DNA of 64,000 nt, taken from Seminavis robusta. Lineage: Eukaryota; Bacillariophyta; Bacillariophyceae; Naviculales; Naviculaceae. The DNA lies in contig CAICTM010000135.1 in the NCBI GenBank assembly GCA_903772945.1, positions 1-64,000 of the forward strand, in the 5' to 3' direction. The notes under the pieces were generated by a model. It was not told the origin of the DNA and did no database searches. It was given only the letters and a program-made list of their open reading frames with translations. Each line of letters opens with the position of its first letter. Positions within the stretch are counted from its first letter, which is position 1. Made by a program: the position numbers and the translations under genes. This document shows, piece by piece, positions 41,201 through 48,574 of this stretch.

Positions 41201-42296
41201 CGCCACCAAAATCAAAGTCTCAAAAATGCTTTCTTGGTCTTCACTGAAGAGGTGGGATTTCAATATCTTTGATCTGTGCCACCTTTCAGATGGAAACCCT
41301 TTGCTGTTTGTTGGCTGGGCTGTATTGGGTTCTCCGCATTCTCAATTTGCCATGTCCGGGGCATGCGGTGAAGAGGTTGCCCTGGAAGATTTTGAAGGGT
41401 ATAACTTCAGTAGCTCGGATCTCAAGATTCCAATGCACACTCTCTGCGACTACCTTCGCGTGATCCAAGATGACTACATCAGTTCCAATCCTTACCACAA
41501 TGAAATTCATGCTGCTGATGTACTCCAATCCCTTCATGCATTGCTTCAGATGTGTGAGGATCACCTCCTTGCAAGCAACCTCGAGCTCTTTGCGATTCTT
41601 CTTTCAGCTGCAGTCCACGACGTGCAACATCCTGGGTCAAGCAATGCCTTTCAAGCCAATGCAAGAACAGATTTGGCACTCACCTACAACGACAATTCTA
41701 TATTGGAAAATAAGCATGCGTCACACTCTTTTGTGAGGATGTTTGGTACTGATTCCAATTTTGGCAGTAAGCTGACAGACCTCAACATTCTCCGCAATGT
41801 GGATGCTTCCAAGCTTGCCAACATTCGAAGCAAGATGATTAAGGCTGTGCTGCACACTGACATGTCTCTACATTTCAAAACTGTTAGTGATATCAAAGGG
41901 GAAATGATGAAATCAGATTATCTCCAAGACGATGAAACCCGTTGGGATGTGCTAATGTACCTACTCCACATGGCAGACATCTCAGGACAGGCGAAGCCTC
42001 GACCTCTGTCAACCCTCTGGACCGACCGTGTTATGGATGAGTTCTTTGCACAAGGAGACAAAGAAGAGCAACTCGGGCTTCCAATATCTCCCAACTGCGA
42101 TCGGCACACCACTCTCAAGGCAGATTCACAAATTGGATTCATTAAGTTTGTCATCAGACCTGCATATGATGTGTTGGGTGGAATCATACCACAAGTCAAA
42201 GAAAGGGTTGTTCCCATTGTATCTGACAACTTGGAGTATTGGATGGAACAAAGGAAAATTGAGTCGCCTGATGTGGATAGTTCCGGTGGTGTGTAG
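38202..42296 (+). CDS. Class C (GABA-B-like) GPCR fused to a cyclic-nucleotide phosphodiesterase
   Basis: 1364 residues, one exon, start in a strong GCCACCATGG context. Residues 11-35 are a signal peptide (SILLLILAAAASSSISSAQ). Residues about 60-480 form an outer ligand-binding domain of periplasmic-binding/Venus-flytrap type with N-glycosylation sites and a Ca-loop-like KDDNGDGIRNEFDN. A short Cys-rich hinge follows (CESCPIDTYSAGDYDAAESC). Seven helices run from about 578 to 845 (starting LPRLLIGGYVLFGIIAALCL and ending IFVQNFAVLLLLFVPKM), in the class C style of metabotropic/GABA-B receptors. A cytoplasmic linker leads to a PDE domain (about 1080-1345) with all metal ligands: H1099 and H1103 (NPYHNEIHAADV), H1139-D1140 (VHDVQHPG), D1259 (LHMADIS), plus the purine-clamp Gln1310 (SQIGFIKF). 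It should hydrolyse cAMP and/or cGMP under direct receptor control. Length and fusion are unlike animal receptors. Confidence 0.9.
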   Translation: MERKRFPTDSSSLRVSILLLILAAAASSSISSAQVLPALPRCTHSSYELTQLPPEEEIDLAPCVIADINPGPSSANFSVIPLVHVTPSRCGVWRDGAVTGVNVLNEGGGVPIGFSQDHFVKFRLVSVMAGSTMARGYEGRHQYLLRGLVKELEAPFIVGTCSFIASIEKEVAQDVQAILMAQVGPPSFYQPANSNPFVFGIHINSDTYPLPNVQALDFWAAKNNPSRDVPVRAIYRLESDFFRSTCQSAIQALQNSGFTNIEALEFHPTKDDNGDGIRNEFDNRTLGQIADNACPRAPDFHPALFVCTLIEHDILLERWRQNQCRPTSIWLTAATWQWAHENPDLRPYMHGGAQWHPALNYSDEYFDSGRDLLEYTYQQFGYNGSYDQLVSYTVPILFSKHLQNAYKVATNPNPLQDFATPEGRELLRRDLKLLEVDTIFGEISFDKNQRNVGRGAAGTQWLPFERGEFIDVRRNEVQSNNQSDVVFANALVSPLLQAETSIVLPSPSAEGCNEGSFLNRTALENSSAILLSACESCPIDTYSAGDYDAAESCAECPTGSTTKGRTGQSECIPDEELNFILPRLLIGGYVLFGIIAALCLITVMWLWTYQGQVLVRISQPPLLVLVILGCLISSLSILFLGVQAEFASDMVDAACMASPWLYGVGFAVTFGPLLAKLLRIMLVSRRRNIHVNKSVNSQRAVGIREVSLLVGIILIIEVAILTAWQIDSPSQWSREVIEEVDGFVTESVGRCNSDDQFAYFCALAGFQLLCLLAALVLAYQTRHIHSDFAESGCISLAVAFTFEVVLLAAPIIVLARENNDVSYIVRVGSIFVQNFAVLLLLFVPKMIRVRESMQDPSKRGPNSERQSIYLPVAALTNSTWDEAADILNQMLGEDNAMPEEQRQNLEKVKAVLLSGNKGKKQNKMLHVPKGLARFSTTNSLKLSVKKQSSLYILREYAGIDIAKDSSETEVMEESARGSSPMSDDPGGVYLLPEFEALPSHATKIKVSKMLSWSSLKRWDFNIFDLCHLSDGNPLLFVGWAVLGSPHSQFAMSGACGEEVALEDFEGYNFSSSDLKIPMHTLCDYLRVIQDDYISSNPYHNEIHAADVLQSLHALLQMCEDHLLASNLELFAILLSAAVHDVQHPGSSNAFQANARTDLALTYNDNSILENKHASHSFVRMFGTDSNFGSKLTDLNILRNVDASKLANIRSKMIKAVLHTDMSLHFKTVSDIKGEMMKSDYLQDDETRWDVLMYLLHMADISGQAKPRPLSTLWTDRVMDEFFAQGDKEEQLGLPISPNCDRHTTLKADSQIGFIKFVIRPAYDVLGGIIPQVKERVVPIVSDNLEYWMEQRKIESPDVDSSGGV

Positions 42297-44019
42297 TGCT
42301 CTAGGTGAGCCAATTCCGTGCTCCCTCGCTCGTGCGGACTCAGACTCAGACTCAACCAGGCAGACGACGAGCGACAAGAGACTTGCTCTAATTGAAACTT
42401 CCTTGCTCGTTGACATAATAGAACCTCTCAATAGACAGCTTGTAGTGTCCATAGAAGAACCTTGTAGCTGGCTTACATGCATCTCTAGCTCGTGCGGCCG
42501 CTGCAATCGTCGTCGAGGGCTCCAAAGCAACCCTTCCATGTGAGCGAACGAGGAGTGCACATGTAAACGACTGCAGGAATCGACTCGGGTTGGAATCTCC
42601 GATGATGGTTTGGAGTCTTGGTGTCCATCGCTCAAAGCAAGAGGAATCGTTGCCATTGCACAAGCCTGACCGCCAAGGTACCCCCTTTTCGTTGCCCTGC
42701 CTGCAAAAGGGCGGACCGTAGCGACTACTATCAATCCAATGATGGCATGCAGCAAGAACGAGGGCCGTGGCAACACGAACAAGCACGTTTTCACAGATGT
42801 GCATCCTTTGAGGCACGACCACGTCGCATTTCGGAGTTTCCTTCGACTACTGAGGTCATTACAAGCGTTTTTGTCATGAACTTGACTTCGTCGACTGAAT
42901 TGCGAGTTCCCGGCGCGCCAGGCAAGCAGGATTATCGTAATCATTTCAATGCAGGCAGCTGTGCCCCCATCAATGGCAGCACCTGCGGGTACTCGCTCGT
43001 TGTCCTCCGAGAAAACGGAGATGTCGCCACAGAATCCGCCGCCCCGTGCCGCGATGGTCTCATCTTGCATTGCTTCAGACACCCCTCGTTTTGAGTCAAC
43101 CTAGCTAGTCCGACTTGCTCATTTGTTCTCTACTAGCGCCGGAGACTGATTCGATTCTCCAGTCGTCGAGCCAGCTAGCTAGGGTCCACGACCCTCCTCG
43201 TAGTGTTGGAATGGATGAGTAGCTACGGCATAGCATGCAGACTTGAGTTCTTCTTGACGATTATCCTTCCTGGCGACACACCTTCGTCCTCTCCAGCTCT
43301 GCATCAAAACGTGTAAAAAGGCCGCAGATCGACAGAGCCAGCAATCTTGAGATCTTGAGAGGGTGAAGTGTTGGATGAGTCGAGTCGAGCAATGCGCGAG
43401 ATACGTAGCTAGCTACTGTATGGTGGCCAGCCACAACCGCTGAGTACTCGGCTAGACTAGCTCTAGCTACATGTAGCCAGTAGGAGCTGTAAGACGGCGC
43501 AAAGACTCTTGTAATCTTGACTTGGTCTTGATGATGTCTTGATGTCTTGATGTCTAATCCGCAGGAATAGCTCGAATCTTTGTGGAACGGGGTGCGTCGT
43601 TCCATGCACAGTGGCGCAAACGGTACTAAACGGAGAGTTGTTAGCAACCCCGGGCTATCCCTCTTTTGCGCGGCTTGCTAGCTACTGGAGCACAAGCTAG
43701 CTAGTCTTACACCCTGCCTGTTAGATGGGACCGTATGGATCCATGTAAAAAGGCTGGAGATGAAGCCTTGGAGTGACTCTCTGGCTGCATGCATGTAGCA
43801 TGAACAAACAGACTGCACAGCCCAAAGCCGCCCTGTCCGAGTCCAATGCCAGGGTCTCTACCATGATCACCCACCGTCGCAGCCAGATGAAGCCTGCTAT
43901 ACAACGCTTGTTTCTATCTACAGAAGCACTGATGTATTCTTGCTTTGCCTTTAGTAATATCGTTCTTAGTTTAAAGTATAGGATAACCCCTGATCCCCGA
44001 TCCCTTGGCCATTCTTTCT
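42297..44019. other. Gene-poor region with overlapping doubtful frames
   Basis: 1.7 kb after the GPCR-PDE gene. A plus-strand frame (42618-43094, 158 codons) and a longer minus-strand frame (42126-43082), largely antisense to the PDE end, overlap here. Neither has recognisable motifs, so I call neither. A 126-codon minus frame (43721-44101) is also unsupported. CTAG units occur at 43175-43182, 43409-43416 and 43676-43704. Confidence 0.35.
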
Positions 44020-44463
44020 TTAGGCCGCAGTAGCATTGCATCTCTGAAGGGATGTTGTTGCGGAAAGCACGGTGACATTGTGGGTCAATGAAGACTTGCA
44101 CGAAGAGGAACCACAGCTCCTGGAATTCCTGCGAGGTGGAAGCCTGGGTGCGAAACGCTTGGAGCTGGTCGATGCAGTGTCATCGCAGCAGAATCTTCTG
44201 GCTGACATTTCTCTGCTGAACTGGAATCTTGTGGCTGGAATCTTCTGCTGCTGCTGCTGTGGAGATCGTTTGGGCATGGTAGGCAATCCAGAGCAGCTGC
44301 AGTCGCCTGATCCGGTCCATCTGGATGCAGCGTCATTTCCGAAAGGAACAACCTGACAAGACGAGAGAGGGGTAGCATTCGAGGAGATACTGCTGTCGTC
44401 GTCAGACTCATCGTGGCGGCAAGCATCTGCAAAGCGAGGGACGTAGATCACAGAAGGAATCAT
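44020..44463 (-). CDS. Small Ser/Cys/Gln-rich hypothetical protein (MIP-type N-terminus)
   Basis: 147 residues starting MIPSVIYVPRFADACRHDES. The rest is polar: an acidic Ser run (ESDDDSSISSNA), Cys pairs (SGDCSCSG, RRFCCDD), QQQQQ and basic patches (KRFAPRLPPRR). It is probably disordered, with no signal peptide or domain. The N-terminus resembles that of the plus-strand protein at 46335 (MIPTTIFVP...KRHE), and the two genes lie head to head around an AT-rich spacer. It may be a small regulatory protein; the function is unknown. A perfect 16-bp palindrome lies about 55-70 bp upstream of the start. Confidence 0.45.
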   Translation of the reverse strand: MIPSVIYVPRFADACRHDESDDDSSISSNATPLSSCQVVPFGNDAASRWTGSGDCSCSGLPTMPKRSPQQQQQKIPATRFQFSREMSARRFCCDDTASTSSKRFAPRLPPRRNSRSCGSSSCKSSLTHNVTVLSATTSLQRCNATAA

Positions 44464-44516
44464 TGTTTGGTATATTTGTTTGGCGAGTGTTGTGTTATTT
44501 TGTGTTGGGTTGTGGT

Positions 44517-44532
44517 ACCTCTAGCTAGAGGT
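44517..44532. promoter_or_regulatory. Perfect 16-bp palindrome upstream of a small gene
   Basis: ACCTCTAGCTAGAGGT is exactly self-complementary and sits 54-69 bp before the ATG at 44463 (-). It is built around the CTAG repeat unit, so it may be only a member of that repeat family, but its position would suit a dimeric transcription-factor site. Confidence 0.3.
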
Positions 44533-46334
44533 AGCTTCTGCTGGTTATTTATTTTGTGACAATCCCAAACAAGATTTTTCAGAGAAGAATGATTCAAATG
44601 AATCGAATCCAATCGAACCAATCACAAAAGCAGGCATCTGTTTCTCGGCATCAGCATGGCTTATAATCTTGCCACCTTCCGCATTGAAGGTGTCGCGGAT
44701 GTATAGAATTTTGTAGGACGAGTTCCAGCAAGAGGGTGTTAGGGGGCATAAGGAAATGAGACTGGATCATTCAAAGATGTTCTCACGTCGTAGCACATTA
44801 ATTCAACTGAGGCTACAGATGCGGAACAGTCTGAAGAAGAATTCTCAATAGGTGGACTGGTTGAAGACAAGGGCTTAAAGTGTTATCTTTGAGCATCTTA
44901 CAAGAGCTTCCAAGATCATGGTGCGCGCGGTGCATTTGGTTTCTTGATTTAACAATCGCCTTTGGAATCTTTGACGAGTCTTTGAAGTAAGTACAACAAC
45001 AGCTACAACAACTCGGGTCATTCTTGCCAAATCTGACATGTCATTTCTACCTCTATGGTGCGTACAAATAATGTATTCTGTCCGCTTATTACTGTTACAG
45101 TAAAACTCTGTACCGGTACGCTACGCTACGGACACTGTACGCTGGGACCAAAAAGCGAATGGAGGCGTTGAGGCTTTAGCTAATAACTATTAATACTATT
45201 ATTAATAACGGTAGCTCTCTACTATCCCCAGCAACAAAACCATTATTTACTCAGTACTCCGCAAAATAAATGAGATGCAAACTATTTTAAAATACTAAAA
45301 AGTACTGCGAGATGGATGAAAGCTGATGAGATAGAATAATGCTTGTCGTGGACAGAACAGGTGCGCTCCGCAAGCAAAGCTAGAGCTTTAAATCTATTAG
45401 AGAAGTTTTCAACAGTCGGAAATAGAGTGTCGAACGCAGCTGCCGCTCGGGTCACATCTTTTAAATCTTGGATTTCCAGCATTGGTTTTGCATATGTCTT
45501 TGTATTCTACAGTTCTACTGTTCACCTGCGTACGAATACAGGCAAACAAACCCTTTAAACAGCAATGTCAGTTCTTTAAGTCTATAGTAGCCTTCTGGAT
45601 TTAAATAATTTTGGTGGTCTTTAAATCTATATTTGAACCTAACGTCTACCACTGCCCTCGAAGAGCTTCCTAGCTGAGCCGAGTCATCCTATTGAATAGT
45701 GATTTATGCTGTTTCTAAGCCGATCTCTCGCCTTCTCAATTTATTGTTATCAAGAAATGCTGAAAATTGTACAGTAAGAACCTGAGGTACTACTAGAAGC
45801 TGCAAGATGCTGAGTAGTGTCTAGTCACTAGAAATCTCTATGCAGGAAATGCTTAAAGAGAGGCGCTTTTAGGCCCTACCGGTACGAGTACAGGTGTCTG
45901 AATGCTAGAATGTCCAAGAAACTACGAGTTGCGTGACACATGCGTGGAGCGTGGAGGCGTAGAGGTTCGGTGCTAAACTCGTTCTCCAGAGCTGCGGAAT
46001 CTCGACTAAAGAGTACCGTAGCCCCAGGTACAGCCGCTACGTTTCATCACTAAAGTCAACGAATCCTCTTTCTTGGGAATTGGGCACTAACTATCCAGTA
46101 CTCGTACTATTGGCCAGCTAAGGCCCGCCAGACCAGCAAAACGACGCACCATCTACTTCAGCTCTGGTCTGGTTTCTGCAGTACAGCTCTGGTTACTCTG
46201 GTTGCCTTGACCTTGCCTTGACCCTCACCAAAATCCATCACAATTTTTATATCCATCTCTTGGAAACAAATCGCACTGCCGTAGCCACCAGCTAGCTAGA
46301 GCCCGTCGCAACTTCTTCTACAAAGCCACACAAG
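44533..46334. other. AT-rich intergenic region
   Basis: 1.8 kb, visibly more AT-rich than its neighbours around 44560-45780 (runs such as ATTAATACTATTATTAATA). No gene, RNA or clear repeat is seen. A TATAT at 46248-46252 lies about 83 bp before the plus-strand gene at 46335. Confidence 0.4.
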
Positions 46335-46841
46335 ATGATTCCTACAACGATTTTCGTCCCCTGCAACCAAAAGGAAGATGGCAAACGCCATGAACTTGAC
46401 TGCCGCCGAGAATCCAAAGAAGATACTATGGCACTTGGGAGCAGCAATCAAGACACTCTGCTCGGCTTGTGCACTACTGGTTTGTCTGGCTCCCAAAGCA
46501 CGCCCAACCTGACAACGCGAGAAATGTCCCGGTGGGGTGGCGGTGGTGGTGGACGCAACGATGAAGATCAGAGAAACGCGACTGGCCCGTTGTTGCCTCC
46601 ATTGGCTCTCTCAGCAGGGAGGAGGAGGGGATCCAGCATGACCCTGCCACCATCTGCCAAGTTTTCCGCAGAGCTCTCACTCAAAAAGATTCAACCCCCA
46701 AGACGTCCTGCTCGAAAGCAATCCACCGAGGCTTCATCACCATTTCTCCCGTCATTGTGCACAGTGCGACCGAATGGAACGACACCAACAGGCCCCGCAA
46801 GTGGACCCGCCATGCCCGGCCGCCACATGCTCCAAGGGTGA
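46335..46841 (+). CDS. Small Gly/Pro/Ser-rich hypothetical protein (MIP-type N-terminus)
   Basis: 168 residues starting MIPTTIFVPCNQKEDGKRHE. The remainder is low in complexity: SGSQSTPNLTTREMSRWGGG, basic clusters (AGRRRG, KIQPPRRPARKQ) and a Pro/Gly-rich end. There is no targeting signal or known domain; it is probably disordered and basic. It faces the gene at 44020-44463 head to head and shares the M-I-P-x-x-I-x-V-P start and a later R-E-M-S, which hints at an old inverted duplication. The first ATG of the frame is used. The antisense strand has no better frame. Confidence 0.4.
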   Translation: MIPTTIFVPCNQKEDGKRHELDCRRESKEDTMALGSSNQDTLLGLCTTGLSGSQSTPNLTTREMSRWGGGGGGRNDEDQRNATGPLLPPLALSAGRRRGSSMTLPPSAKFSAELSLKKIQPPRRPARKQSTEASSPFLPSLCTVRPNGTTPTGPASGPAMPGRHMLQG

Positions 46842-47651
46842 GCTGGCCGAAGAAAGCTTAGTTGGCTCAAAAACTACATGATAGGTATACACATATTTTA
46901 GTAACAACAAAAGAAAGTTGCACTCATATTAAGAAAACCACTACTAGCAAGAACTTCTTTAAACGAGTTAGTTGGCTGCGCAGCATTTTGCAGATCTGGC
47001 TGATGATTGCGTGCTGCCTGAACTATCCACTTACTTCTCGTCTCGTCGCCCGTACGGTACGGTACACAAGTGTAGATGCCAAGGAGTAGCAAACCATCTT
47101 GTTGGTTGATGGCAACTTTTGATAGCGCGGGAGTTGGAAGGTGAGTGCGTTTTGCCGCAAGCCAGCGAGGAATAGCCATCTGGAGGGGCGTCCAATCTTC
47201 GTGATTGATCATTCTTTTACGATTACAAAGCATTCTGGTCGGGGCTCAACCTGTGGCTACTACTCTGGTAGCTCGAGATTGAAGCATGGGCAAAAGGCTG
47301 CTACTACATACATGCAGGAGTATGCACCAATGTCACATCAACCACCAGAAAGTTCGGACACGGCCGGCTGGGCTTGCCTGCTGCCTTTTCTAGCTAGCTA
47401 GCTTATTCGGAGTTTTAGGGGGGGTCAGGCACCAGCGCGGGGGAGGGAAAAGAAAAAAGAAAGGGAGAGGGTTAACCGTTGAGATTCCAAATTCCGAACA
47501 GTGAGCCGGTCGGCACACATCCGGCACTCCGAACCTGGCAAACGGATACTCTCTTACTTAGAGGAAAGAGGGGAAATGGCAATGACCTGGTCATCCGCCC
47601 CTCTTCCTTTAAATATCCAACCATAGGTAAGACGTCCAAAGAACAATAAAT
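46842..47651. other. Spacer before the transposon-like unit
   Basis: No gene is seen. It holds a CTAG island (47392-47402) and purine-rich runs (47440-47475). The left boundary of the mobile element probably lies here, but no clear terminal repeat was found. Confidence 0.4.
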
Positions 47652-48574
47652 ATGTCAGCAAATACGTCAGTGGGATTGAAATCGTCACAGAAATTTCAAA
47701 TGAGCGATCTAACGAATACCTGGCCGACTCGCTTTTCCTCTTCCTTCGCTGGAACCATACCCTCCCATTATTTTCGTTCGATTCCATTCAAAATCGACGT
47801 ACCATCAAACAGCAAGATCAGGAGCAACAACAACAACAACTGTCGACAGATCTCGACAATGAGGATCGCAACTACTAGTCGAAGCTTCTCACAGTGGCTA
47901 TTGAGTGTTGCTCATGTTTATCCGTTCAATGAGTTGAGAGTCACAAGGCATGGATTCACTTGCAAGTACATCATTGTGGAGGAGCGACACCTCCTCACCA
48001 ACCACCAGACGATTGATTGTTGGCCAGCAAATGAAGTGCCCAATCTTGAGGAGTTGATCTACCAAGGAGGATGCAAGCCTCTTCCTCCTGAAATGACAAG
48101 CATCATGGATTACATGTTTGATTGGGGACTTCAGAAGAGTGTCGGTCCAAAATGGTACAATCATGTGCTCTCCACGCTTTATGAAATGCTGGAGGGACCA
48201 GATGGCTGTGAGAGGAAGGACATCTTCATTGAGTGCATCTTTTGGTTGGTGAGGGAGAGGCTTATGGAGGCTGAGAGCATGTATGACTTCTACTCGAATG
48301 AAGGACAAGAGATTGTGCAAGCTTGGAATGAGTATCTTATCCATTGGTATGACTACAACAACAAAACTTTCTTTGGTAGCTTTGTTTCCATGAGTGAGAG
48401 ATTTGTTCAAGATTGCTTTGAAGACTTTGACACTCTTGGAGGATGGAGACAGAGCAACAACAACCAACCGGCACCAACCAGGACCTTGAATGTAAGTTAA
48501 TGGCTACATAAGAAAAGAATTTGTCACTGCACATCTAATTATCTGTTCTTATTTCTATGCAGAGTATCCACTAA
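47652..48574 (+). CDS. Unknown protein, possible accessory gene of the adjacent transposon
   Basis: Two exons, 47652-48491 and 48563-48574. The 71-bp intron has a GTAAGT donor and TATGCAG acceptor; spliced, the protein ends TLNSIH (283 residues), unspliced it ends TLNVS. The first 75 residues are Ser/Asn-rich and may not all be used; the ATG at 47862 (MRIATTSRSFS) is an alternative start. The main part is helical and Trp/Tyr-rich: SFSQWLLSVAHVYPFNELRV, CWPANEVPNLEELIYQGGCK, GPKWYNHVLSTLYEMLEG, DIFIECIFWLVRERLMEAES, EYLIHWYDYNNKTFFGSF. I do not recognise it. Its 3' end overlaps the 3' end of the convergent transposase-like gene by about 20 bp. Such tight packing is unlike the loose spacing elsewhere here and suggests that both belong to one element. 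Confidence 0.6.

Noticed and set aside
42126-43082. A 318-codon minus-strand frame
   Set aside because: About 170 bp of it is antisense to the PDE coding end, and the rest shows no domain, signal or composition of a real protein; a plus-strand frame overlaps it equally well.
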